Shown piece after piece: positions 8,600 to 16,362 of a stretch of 64,000 nucleotides of DNA. The first letter of the stretch is position 1; each line of letters begins with the position of its first letter. The position numbers and the translations under genes were made by a program. This stretch comes from Spirochaetaceae bacterium (GTDB lineage Bacteria > Spirochaetota > Spirochaetia > Treponematales > Treponemataceae), in assembly GCA_017618015.1 (NCBI GenBank), contig JAFZVC010000003.1, positions 1-64,000 on the forward strand. Direction: 5' to 3'. The notes below the pieces were generated by a model. That model ran no database searches and was not told the DNA's origin. It was given only the letters and a program-made list of their open reading frames with translations.

Positions 8600-10540
8600 T
8601 TAAAATCCTATCCGGTGCTCGACCATAATCTTTTCGTTGAATTCTTTTTCTTCACTCGCCGCGATAAAATCTTCCTTTTGAAGCACGATTGTTGTTTCGC
8701 CTGCTAGCGACACGCGGAGCGCGGCTTTTGACCAAGTCCTCTCGTAAAGGTTACGCACGAAACGGGCGTTTGCGAACTCCTTGGAAGCAAGGTACTCGTC
8801 CGAAAGATTCATAAAGAAGTCTTTTGCGACAGTTTCCAAATCTTTTGTATACTCGAAGTGCTTTTTCACCATCTGCATAAAAATGTCAAAAAGCTGTTCT
8901 TTCGTATAGTTCGGGAAAGTCAGAACGTACGGCATGCGGCTTCTAAGACCGGGATTCGCTTTCATAAGGTATTCCATCTCGTCGGTGTAGCCCGCCATAA
9001 TTACAAGCATGTCTTCCCTGTGGTTTTCCATCTCTGAGACAAGCGCCGTTATTGCTTCTTTTCCGAAGTCGTTCTCAAAACTTGTTCCCTCATAAAGCGA
9101 ATACGCTTCGTCAAGGAACAGTACGGAGCCGTATGCGTCGCGGCAGATTGTGGAAGTTTTAACGGTAGTCTGTCCGACATATTCCGCCACAAGGTCACGC
9201 GCCTTGTACTCGAAAAATCCGCCTTTCCGCAAGATGCCTTCCTGTTTAAGAATTTGTCCAATAATGCGTGCTACTGTCGTTTTTCCGGTTCCGGGCGAAC
9301 CCACGAAACGCATGTGGATACAAGGGTGATCGAGCTTTTCGTTCTTTGCGGCAATCTTAACTTGCGCAATGATTTCTTTTATCCGTTCCGTTATCGATTC
9401 CATGCCTATAAGCTTCGAAAGCTCTTCATAACCAGAAGCTTCCTGTTTGCCCGAAACGGCATATTCTGCAAGGTCTTCTTTATCGATGGTCGTGCTGCTG
9501 AAATCCTCATCGTTATCTCTTTTTCTCGCAGTATCCAACGACTTTTTCAGTATCACTTCATGAGCGATTTTTGTGGCTGTTTTGAAGCCGTAATAACGTC
9601 CGTCCTTCTTTTCCTGATGAACTCTTTCAATTAAAACGTCTACGAGCGATGAATCAGGTGAATATCCGTTGTTCAACAGGACATTCCAGAATGTTTCTAT
9701 CATTACGCATTCGTGTAATGGTGGTACTTGAACCGTCCTTACTAAAGCCATGTCCGAAACTGTGTCCACAACTTTTTTCAGCGCGTCCTTTTCAAGGAAC
9801 GGAATCCTGAACGCAAACACAAAGTTGTCCTGATAATCTTCAAGCCTTCTTATGAACCGGCGAAGTTCATCGGTCTTGCCGTCCTGCAGGTAATATGAAA
9901 TATCAATTCCGATAATCGTGTACGGATTTTTCTCTTTTGATTCGTAAAGCTTGTTTATAACTGATGCAGAAGTCGAGTATTCATCCTCATCTTCCGCGCC
10001 TATCTTGAATTCATAATAATACTTTCTTGTTTTGAATTCCGATTTGTCGTAGATGTTCAGTTCATGAAGTAAATCTCCGAGCGAAGATATAAGAGCAGTG
10101 AAGCCGCAGCCGGAATCGATCGCAAAAAGATAATTCTGATTTCGAAGGACTGATGTCGCGCCGTGGCTTACCAATTCAGGAACGGCGGCTCGAAGTTCAG
10201 TCGCGAGCTGCTGATACTCTGTTACGCCGTAATATGAACTGTACAGCGTGCGGAAAGCTTTTGAAATATTGTCGCCATTGTCCTCTGTTACGAGAATGCT
10301 GGAAATCGCATCGGTTTTAGGAAAAACTTTTTCCCATGCGTTGCGTAGGATTTTTTTGCATTCCTCTTTTGTGTCAGTGTACAAAGAAAAAGTCGCGAAC
10401 GTAAAACGCCAGCTTAACAGTTTTGTTCCGTATGGTTCCGTTATTGCATCACGGACGTCATTCCAGAACTCTGCCTGATCAGTAAGTTTTTCCTGTGCAA
10501 ATGAGTAATTAAGCGATATTCGGGCGAGAAACGATGGCAT
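8600..10540 (-). CDS. CbxX/CfxQ-type AAA+ ATPase
   Basis: A 646-residue protein. The AAA+ module (about residues 375-646) has Walker A GSPGTGKTT near 413, a VGQTTVKT pore-like segment, Walker B VLFLDEAYSLY near 473, a sensor-1 region VIMAGYTDEM and the arginine-finger region NPGLRSRMP. These match the CbxX/CfxQ (stage V sporulation protein K-like) family. The N-terminal 370 residues are unrecognised and may bind a partner. AAGGAGAG lies five bases before the ATG. The acyltransferase gene is 53 bases upstream on the same strand, so the two may be one operon. The substrate is unknown. Confidence 0.85.
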   Translation of the reverse strand: MPSFLARISLNYSFAQEKLTDQAEFWNDVRDAITEPYGTKLLSWRFTFATFSLYTDTKEECKKILRNAWEKVFPKTDAISSILVTEDNGDNISKAFRTLYSSYYGVTEYQQLATELRAAVPELVSHGATSVLRNQNYLFAIDSGCGFTALISSLGDLLHELNIYDKSEFKTRKYYYEFKIGAEDEDEYSTSASVINKLYESKEKNPYTIIGIDISYYLQDGKTDELRRFIRRLEDYQDNFVFAFRIPFLEKDALKKVVDTVSDMALVRTVQVPPLHECVMIETFWNVLLNNGYSPDSSLVDVLIERVHQEKKDGRYYGFKTATKIAHEVILKKSLDTARKRDNDEDFSSTTIDKEDLAEYAVSGKQEASGYEELSKLIGMESITERIKEIIAQVKIAAKNEKLDHPCIHMRFVGSPGTGKTTVARIIGQILKQEGILRKGGFFEYKARDLVAEYVGQTTVKTSTICRDAYGSVLFLDEAYSLYEGTSFENDFGKEAITALVSEMENHREDMLVIMAGYTDEMEYLMKANPGLRSRMPYVLTFPNYTKEQLFDIFMQMVKKHFEYTKDLETVAKDFFMNLSDEYLASKEFANARFVRNLYERTWSKAALRVSLAGETTIVLQKEDFIAASEEKEFNEKIMVEHRIGF

Positions 10541-10593
10541 ATAAACTCTCCTTGTCTTGTTTCAAAATTTCGCACGTTGTCCGGCATCAATTT

Positions 10594-11487
10594 CTATCTG
10601 TATTCTTCGTAGTAATTGTGCTGCTTTTCAAGAATCTCCATTATTTTGTCTACGACGACCTGCTTTTTGTCACCGTCGTAATCGTCACCGAGCGTATTCA
10701 GAATGTTTGTCCTGAAAGATTTGCATTCTACGACGGAGCCGGCGGCGAATATAACTTTATCCTGGCATACCCTGTCGTGAATCATGTTCTTCGGGTCATC
10801 CTCGGAGATACGCAGGCAGTTTCCGTTAATTGAGAAAGGCAGGAAGATGTCCGTAAGACGCAAGTAAGAGTCTATTTCGCGAACGCCGCGTTTTGTGTCC
10901 GGGATTCCTGGGCGGTAGCGTGTTCCTGACGGGAAAACCATTATGACCTGACCGCGGCGGCGGCACTGGTCAAGGAAACGCATTGAAGCCATGTTGATTT
11001 TGCGGCTGCGTGCCTCTTCTTCGGCGCGTTTTGCCGGGTCTTTTATGGACGCAAGGCTTCGGCTCGGATAGATGATGATACGGGAGTATGCTTCTGCCCA
11101 TGCGCTTATAAGCTGGTTTTCTTCGTTGAGCTTCATTCCAGCGATGGCTACGAGCTTTTCGGCAAGTTTCTTTCCGTCTTCGCCGCCGAACTTACGCAGC
11201 ATAAAGTGAAGAAGCGGAAGGTCAAAGTTGCTGTAGTGCTCGCAGAGGATGAGTCCGTGTTTTCCCTGCTCAATCTGTGCAAGGAAGTTTTTTACGTTCT
11301 CCATTCCCATGAGCGTTGATCCCGGCAGAAGATTCTCTTCCAGCATGGAATCTACGAACGGCAAGATTTTTGGGTTCTGTTCCTGATATATGTTTGTCTC
11401 GTCTATGACGTTTTCTTTCCGCGCGGCGGCAAGAAGATCCTTGAATATGTGGGAGTATTTGTCGCTGAGTCTAATTCCTTCGTCCAT
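10594..11487 (-). CDS. Glycerol-3-phosphate/lysophospholipid acyltransferase
   Basis: A 297-residue PlsC-like acyltransferase. The catalytic H-x4-D motif HYSNFD is near residue 80 and the acceptor-binding FPSGTRYRPG segment near 183. It likely transfers an acyl chain in phospholipid synthesis at the inner membrane face; no transmembrane segment is obvious. It resembles the soluble glycerol-3-phosphate acyltransferases of plastids and chlamydiae, but the exact substrate is uncertain. The start at 11487 is chosen because GGAGG lies seven bases upstream; the frame extends 28 codons further without support. It is divergent from the methyltransferase gene across a large palindrome. Confidence 0.82.
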   Translation of the reverse strand: MDEGIRLSDKYSHIFKDLLAAARKENVIDETNIYQEQNPKILPFVDSMLEENLLPGSTLMGMENVKNFLAQIEQGKHGLILCEHYSNFDLPLLHFMLRKFGGEDGKKLAEKLVAIAGMKLNEENQLISAWAEAYSRIIIYPSRSLASIKDPAKRAEEEARSRKINMASMRFLDQCRRRGQVIMVFPSGTRYRPGIPDTKRGVREIDSYLRLTDIFLPFSINGNCLRISEDDPKNMIHDRVCQDKVIFAAGSVVECKSFRTNILNTLGDDYDGDKKQVVVDKIMEILEKQHNYYEEYR

Positions 11488-11580
11488 TATTACCTCCGGC
11501 AGAGACTGTCCGACTGGGTAGTCTCTGTGTTGTTGTCCGCACAGTATAGCAGATTTGTGGTAACAACACAATGATTCGTG

Positions 11581-11820
11581 GTTTTACTTCCAAAGTCTCC
11601 ATTGTATAGATAGTTTCAGAGGAAAAATGGCTTCCAGTCACGTAGTGGGGAGTCAAAAACGCGCGATATCGCGCTACACGCTGTTTGTGGCAAGGGAACT
11701 ATTGAAGATGCCGCTATCGCGGCAGCCACAAACAGAGTGTTTTTGATCCCACACTACGTTCCTTCTCGCCATTTTTCCTTACAATACTTGTAATGTGGAG
11801 ACTTTGGAAGTTCGTAAAAC
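11581..11820. repeat. 240-base palindrome, family 1, copy B
   Basis: The two halves pair over most of their length: GTTTTAC/GTAAAAC at the ends, ACTTCCAAAGTCTCCA (11586-11601) with TGGAGACTTTGGAAGT (11796-11811), ATTGTA/TACAAT, GGAAAAATGGC/GCCATTTTTCC, ACGTAGTG/CACTACGT, TCAAAAAC/TTTTTGA and CTGTTTGTGGC/GCCACAAACAG. The apex ACTATTGAAG followed by hairpin TGCCGC-TATC-GCGGCA matches the apex of copies C and D. A small perfect hairpin GCGCGATATCGCGC sits in the left arm. The element fills the space between two divergent genes. Confidence 0.75.
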
Positions 11821-11849
11821 AAGACAAAACGCGCTGCTTGTGCTATAGT
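11821..11849 (+). promoter_or_regulatory. Promoter for a leaderless methyltransferase mRNA
   Basis: AAGACA (11821-11826), 17 bases, then TATAGT (11844-11849). The start codon follows after only seven bases and no ribosome-binding site is present, so transcription probably begins at or next to the ATG. Confidence 0.6.
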
Positions 11850-11856
11850 TTTCTGT

Positions 11857-12654
11857 ATGGAGATTAGCCGAGCAGATTTAGACGGCGGGAAAGGCTTCGA
11901 CTGGGGCAGGACATCCGCCGACTATGCAAAATACAGAGACATTTATCCGCCGATTTTTTACGAGAAAATAGCCGCGCGCGGTCTTGGCGTAAAAGGTCAG
12001 AACTGCCTTGATTTGGGTACAGGAACGGGCGTTATTCCACGGAATATGTATAAATTCGGCGCCAAATGGACGGGAACTGATATTTCCGAAAACCAGATAG
12101 AGATGGCGCGCGTTCTTTCCGAAAAAGCCGGAATGGACATCCACTACGAGACAGTGCCGGCGGAAAAAGTTCCGTACGCTGACGGCGCGTTCGACCTTAT
12201 AACGGCATGCCAGTGCTTTGTTTATTTCGACAAACCAAAAGCGTTGCCGAACATCGCGCGTATGCTCAAAAAAGACGGCATTTTCCTTGTGCTTTTTATG
12301 TCGTGGCTGCCCGAAAAACATGAGCTTACTCGCCTTAGCAAAGAATCGGTCGAACGCGCGAACCCTTCCTGGAACGGCGGCGATGGCATTTTCGACCAGC
12401 CGATGAAATTCGAGCCTGTTGTCTACGAATACTTTGAAGAAGCTTTCCACGAAGAATACTACGCCGACGTGGAGTTTACGCCAGAAAAATGGCACGGAAG
12501 GGTAAAGTCGTGCAGGGGAATAGGCGCGTCTTTGCCGCCGGAAGCTATTGCGGCGTGGGAAAAAGAACACCTTGCGCTTCTCGCGCGGATTATGCCCGAG
12601 CCAACGACTATTCCGCACTACATCCAGTGTACAGGGCTCCGCGTCCGCCGGTAA
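11857..12654 (+). CDS. Class I SAM-dependent methyltransferase
   Basis: A 265-residue cytoplasmic methyltransferase of the UbiE/Methyltransf_11 type. The SAM-binding motif I LDLGTGTGVI is near residue 52, followed by acidic motif II (TGTDISENQIEMA), and by FDLITACQCFVYFD and LKKDGIFLVLFMSW. The substrate cannot be told from sequence. It begins seven bases after a promoter -10 box and has no ribosome-binding site. It is transcribed away from the acyltransferase gene, with the copy B palindrome between them. Confidence 0.8.
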   Translation: MEISRADLDGGKGFDWGRTSADYAKYRDIYPPIFYEKIAARGLGVKGQNCLDLGTGTGVIPRNMYKFGAKWTGTDISENQIEMARVLSEKAGMDIHYETVPAEKVPYADGAFDLITACQCFVYFDKPKALPNIARMLKKDGIFLVLFMSWLPEKHELTRLSKESVERANPSWNGGDGIFDQPMKFEPVVYEYFEEAFHEEYYADVEFTPEKWHGRVKSCRGIGASLPPEAIAAWEKEHLALLARIMPEPTTIPHYIQCTGLRVRR

Positions 12655-12706
12655 CTTGCATTTGCGTGCCTCGCTAGTAGCTTCGCCGCGAATAGGCTCA
12701 GACGTA

Positions 12707-12736
12707 TTGAAGTTCCGTTTCTGTTTATGATATTAT
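12707..12736 (+). promoter_or_regulatory. Promoter upstream of the GMP synthetase gene
   Basis: TTGAAG (12707-12712), an 18-base spacer and TATTAT (12731-12736) lie 100 bases upstream of the start codon, leaving a leader that contains the hairpin at 12775-12810. Confidence 0.45.
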
Positions 12737-12774
12737 CGCTACAACGCTTTTCCGCATGAGGAAAAAGGAAGGGC

Positions 12775-12810
12775 GCGGGGAGGGAAAAACGTACGTTTTG
12801 CCTGCCCCGC
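12775..12810 (+). repeat. Hairpin repeat, family 3, copy 1
   Basis: GCGGGG at 12775-12780 pairs with CCCCGC at 12805-12810, and AAAACG-TA-CGTTTT forms the tip. The shared string GGGAAAAAC then GTTTTGCCTGC recurs at 18449-18486. It lies in the leader of the GMP synthetase gene, so it may affect its expression. Confidence 0.5.
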
Positions 12811-12835
12811 CTACCAAATTCATTAGGAGACCTTT

Positions 12836-13813
12836 ATGGAAAAAAGACCAGATTCAATGGAACGTATTACGACCGACGCGCTCGCACAAGCTTTCGTCGA
12901 TGAGCAGATATCAGCCGTCCGCGCACAGGTTGGCGACAAAAAAGTTCTTCTCGCGCTTTCTGGCGGAGTCGATTCTTCCGTCGTTGCGGCATTGCTCATC
13001 AAGGCAATCGGACAGAACCTCGTCTGCGTTCATGTGAACCACGGCCTTTTGCGCAAAGGCGAGCCTGAGCAGGTTATCGAAGTTTTCCGTAACCAGATGA
13101 AAGCCAACCTTATCTATGTTGACGCGACAGACCGCTTCCTTGACAAGCTCGCAGGTGTCGCCGAACCAGAGAAAAAACGCAAGATTATCGGCGAGGAGTT
13201 CATCCGTGTGTTCGAGGAAGAAGCCAGAAAGCTTAAAGGCGTGGACTTCCTTGCACAGGGAACGATTTACCCGGATATTCTTGAGTCAGGAACTGTAAAA
13301 GCCCACCACAACGTTGGCGGACTTCCTGAAGACATACATTTTGAAGGCCTTGTTGAGCCGATTAAGTTCCTTTACAAGGATGAAGTCCGCGTCGTCGGAA
13401 AAGTCCTGGGACTTCCAGACAACATGGTTTACCGCCAGCCGTTCCCAGGTCCGGGACTTGGCGTTCGCTGCACCGGCGCGATAACACGCGACAGGCTTGA
13501 GCAAGTCCGCGAATCAGACGCTATCCTCCGCGAGGAGTTCGACAAAGCAGGGCTTGCCGGTAAAGTCTGGCAGTATTTCACGATTGTTCCGGAATGCAAG
13601 TCTGTTGGCGTTAAGAACAACCTTCGCGCCGTTGAGAACTTCGTCGTTATCCGTGCCGTAAACACGCGCGATGCAATGTCTGCTACAATCGAAGAGATTC
13701 CGTACGTCACGCTCAACAAGATTGTAAACCGCATAATTACGGAAGTTCCCGGCATAAACAGAGTTTTGTACGACCTTACGCCAAAACCAACCGGAACAAT
13801 CGAGTGGGAGTAA
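12836..13813 (+). CDS. guaA: GMP synthetase, ATP-pyrophosphatase subunit only
   Basis: A 325-residue protein matching the C-terminal two thirds of GuaA, which adenylates XMP and aminates it to GMP. The ATP-pyrophosphatase P-loop LALSGGVDSSVVAALL is near residue 42, followed by HVNHGLLRKGE, FLAQGTIYPDILESG, the dimerisation region with PFPGPGLGVRC, and the C-terminal KPTGTIEWE that closes the GMP site. The usual N-terminal class I glutaminase (about 200 residues) is absent, and no separate one is nearby. It may use free ammonia or a glutaminase encoded elsewhere, as in archaea. AGGAG lies seven bases before the ATG. Confidence 0.9.
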   Translation: MEKRPDSMERITTDALAQAFVDEQISAVRAQVGDKKVLLALSGGVDSSVVAALLIKAIGQNLVCVHVNHGLLRKGEPEQVIEVFRNQMKANLIYVDATDRFLDKLAGVAEPEKKRKIIGEEFIRVFEEEARKLKGVDFLAQGTIYPDILESGTVKAHHNVGGLPEDIHFEGLVEPIKFLYKDEVRVVGKVLGLPDNMVYRQPFPGPGLGVRCTGAITRDRLEQVRESDAILREEFDKAGLAGKVWQYFTIVPECKSVGVKNNLRAVENFVVIRAVNTRDAMSATIEEIPYVTLNKIVNRIITEVPGINRVLYDLTPKPTGTIEWE

Positions 13814-13848
13814 GGCGGACACACGTTTTAGGCGGGCATAGAGCTTAA

Positions 13849-14283
13849 ATGGGCAAGCGTAGTTTTAATCCTCTTTCGGGGCTTCTTTCTTTCATTCTTC
13901 TCGTTTTTATTGTTTGTTCGGGCATCGTGTTCGGTTTTAAGAAGATTTGTTTCGATTACGACGGATTTTACGCCACCGACAGAATTACGTATTCGGACGA
14001 GTTCGGATTCACTCTGCTTATTACGTATCATACGAAGTATCAGCGTGAAGATGCAAAGGGCTTCGCTTGTGTTCATATCCCGCCTGAAATGTTGCTTACG
14101 GACAGGTCGCTCTGGGCTCATAAGGACGGAACCGATATTTCCGATTCCGAGGAACAGTACAAAGCGTATCAGTCTGTGCTTTTGCCGCTGACGATGAAAA
14201 CCGACAGAATTCCTAACAAAGGTACGTATTTTGTTGTGGAGTATAGAGATTCTAGCTACGCGCAAAAAGCGACAAAATTGTAG
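13849..14283 (+). CDS. Small membrane-anchored protein of unknown function
   Basis: A 144-residue protein I do not recognise. One hydrophobic segment (about residues 10-30, SGLLSFILLVFIVCSGIVFGF) looks like an N-terminal anchor, with a soluble domain outside. It begins 35 bases after the GMP synthetase stop on the same strand and may be read from that transcript. The ribosome-binding site is weak. Confidence 0.6.
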   Translation: MGKRSFNPLSGLLSFILLVFIVCSGIVFGFKKICFDYDGFYATDRITYSDEFGFTLLITYHTKYQREDAKGFACVHIPPEMLLTDRSLWAHKDGTDISDSEEQYKAYQSVLLPLTMKTDRIPNKGTYFVVEYRDSSYAQKATKL

Positions 14284-14369
14284 ATAGGGCAAGGTGGGGA
14301 AGCCAAACCTTTTCCAGCCTAATTTGTTCAAATTTCTCCATTGTCTTGTGCATTTTGTACATTTTTTGT

Positions 14370-14398
14370 TTGTCATTTCAATAAATGCGTATTATAAT
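14370..14398 (+). promoter_or_regulatory. Promoter for a leaderless sensor/GGDEF mRNA
   Basis: TTGTCA (14370-14375), 17 bases and a perfect TATAAT (14393-14398). The ATG follows after eight bases without a ribosome-binding site. Confidence 0.65.
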
Positions 14399-14406
14399 AT
14401 TCCTTA

Positions 14407-16362
14407 ATGAAAAATATCGCAGTTTTAATATATGACATGACCATAGAGTATCAGATAACGATAATCGACGGTATTTCTTCGTTCTTTAAGAATAAAAAGG
14501 ACGTCAACCTGTTTATCGCGCCTGTTAACGTTCCTCATGCTATGACGTCGGAGTTTGATTATCAGTACTGGACAACTATGGAGCTTCTTAAGTCGAAGAC
14601 GTTCGATGCCTTTATTGTTGTCGCCAATTCTTTCACAATGTATTACCCGCTTGAAAAACTTGAAAAAGAATTCAGGCGTTTTTCCGGAAAGCCGATGATA
14701 TCCGTCGCCGTTCCGCTTTATATCGAAGGTAATAGCTACACTTACAACGATTCCCGCAAAGCTTACAACCAGATAGTCGAGCATCTTGTAAAAAAACACA
14801 GAAGAAAAAAAATCGCGTTCTTTTCTGCGGAACTGAACCGCTCGCCAGAGGCTACCGACCGTCTTAACGCATTCCGCGCCGCCATGAAGGCTAACGGCCT
14901 TAAGGTGAACGAAGACTGGATCTTCCCCGGTGACTTTACGCCTGCGACAACGCAAAGATATTTGCTTGAGCGTTTCCATTCCAAAGATGAGATTAAATTT
15001 GACGCGCTTATATGCTCGAACGACTATATGGCTGGCGGCGCGCTTGCTGCATTCAGCGAACTTGGCGTAAAAGTACCGGATGATGTATGCGTGTTCGGCT
15101 ACGATGATTCCGACATCGCGATCAGCAGCGATCCAACGCTTTCTTCTGTCGATCAGCAGCTCGAACTTTCCGGCAGAAAGGCTGCTGAGCTGGCGTATAA
15201 AGCCGTAAGCGGAAAGAAGTATCCGCGCAAATGCCGTATAAGCTCATCGCCTGTTTACAGGCAGTCCTGCGGATGCGTTTCCCTTACGAACCGCTCCGAT
15301 TCATTCTATGACCAAAAAGGTGTCTATTACGACAGGGGCAAGTCCAAAAACACGATGCTGAATCTGTTTGGAAACGCGCTCAACGACATGGCGATCCTTT
15401 ACCACATGCTTAACGTCACGGAATCTATCTGCAACATAAACGACTACTTCAGTACGTTCATCAAGACCGTTAAAATGCAGTATTTCCGCATTTGCGCTAT
15501 CTGTATGTACGATAAAGTTTACGACATCGCTCCGGAAGACGATTTTATCCTGCCCGACACGGCGCGGCTTATGTTCTATTACAACGAATACGAGAACATA
15601 GAGAAGAATTTCTATAGCGAAGGCGGTCTTAAGTTTTCTCCGCAGGAATCAATAATGCCGCCAGGCGCGAAGGAATTTAACGGTGGTATATATTACATTC
15701 TGCCGGTTTCGCTCCGCAACAAGAACTACGGATATGTTATCTGCCAGCTTCCGTATTATCACTACACGGTTTATGCGATTTACCTTAAGCTGCTCACGAA
15801 TGGCTTTGTCCACTGTTACGAGTATTCACAGAATATGACGCAGAACATAAGGCTTGAAGAACTTAATCAGGAGCTTTCCGTCCAGTCGCGTACAGATGAG
15901 CTTACGCAGCTTTTCAACAGACGTGGCTTTATGGAATATGCGCAGAGACTTCTCGATCTTTCTATCGTCACCGGCGCGAAAGGTTCCGTGTTCTTCTTTG
16001 ACCTTGACGGTCTTAAAAAGATTAACGACCTTTATGGACACAAAATGGGCGATATTGCGATTCAGGCATGTGCCGATGTTTTGCGCGAGGCGTTCCACAA
16101 ATCGGATATTATCGGAAGGTTGAGCGGTGATGAGTTCGCTGTCGTTGCGCCTGGTTTTGACAAGGTTAACGCGGACTTGCTCAGGATGAAAATCCAGACT
16201 CTTTGTGCGAAGTATTCAAAGCGCAAAATGTTCAAGTTCACGCTTTCGGTCAGTTTTGGTATAGCGGAATTCGACTCGCAGTACAACGAGCTTACCGAGC
16301 TTTTGATTCAGGCCGATAAAGAGCTTTACAAAGAGAAGAAAAACAAGCACGCGCAAAACTAA
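14407..16362 (+). CDS. Sugar-binding-fold sensor fused to diguanylate cyclase
   Basis: A 651-residue cytoplasmic protein. Residues 1-295 have the LacI/GalR-type periplasmic-binding fold (KFDALICSNDYMAGGALAAFSELGVKVPDDVCVFGYDD), but no helix-turn-helix precedes it. A middle region (about 300-480) is unassigned. The GGDEF domain occupies about 490-651, with RTDELTQLFNRRGF, FFFDLDGLKKINDLYGHKMGD and the active-site SGDEF near 572, which retains the catalytic residues. It probably makes cyclic di-GMP in response to a small ligand, perhaps a sugar. It overlaps the convergent esterase gene by four bases. Confidence 0.85.
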   Translation: MKNIAVLIYDMTIEYQITIIDGISSFFKNKKDVNLFIAPVNVPHAMTSEFDYQYWTTMELLKSKTFDAFIVVANSFTMYYPLEKLEKEFRRFSGKPMISVAVPLYIEGNSYTYNDSRKAYNQIVEHLVKKHRRKKIAFFSAELNRSPEATDRLNAFRAAMKANGLKVNEDWIFPGDFTPATTQRYLLERFHSKDEIKFDALICSNDYMAGGALAAFSELGVKVPDDVCVFGYDDSDIAISSDPTLSSVDQQLELSGRKAAELAYKAVSGKKYPRKCRISSSPVYRQSCGCVSLTNRSDSFYDQKGVYYDRGKSKNTMLNLFGNALNDMAILYHMLNVTESICNINDYFSTFIKTVKMQYFRICAICMYDKVYDIAPEDDFILPDTARLMFYYNEYENIEKNFYSEGGLKFSPQESIMPPGAKEFNGGIYYILPVSLRNKNYGYVICQLPYYHYTVYAIYLKLLTNGFVHCYEYSQNMTQNIRLEELNQELSVQSRTDELTQLFNRRGFMEYAQRLLDLSIVTGAKGSVFFFDLDGLKKINDLYGHKMGDIAIQACADVLREAFHKSDIIGRLSGDEFAVVAPGFDKVNADLLRMKIQTLCAKYSKRKMFKFTLSVSFGIAEFDSQYNELTELLIQADKELYKEKKNKHAQN

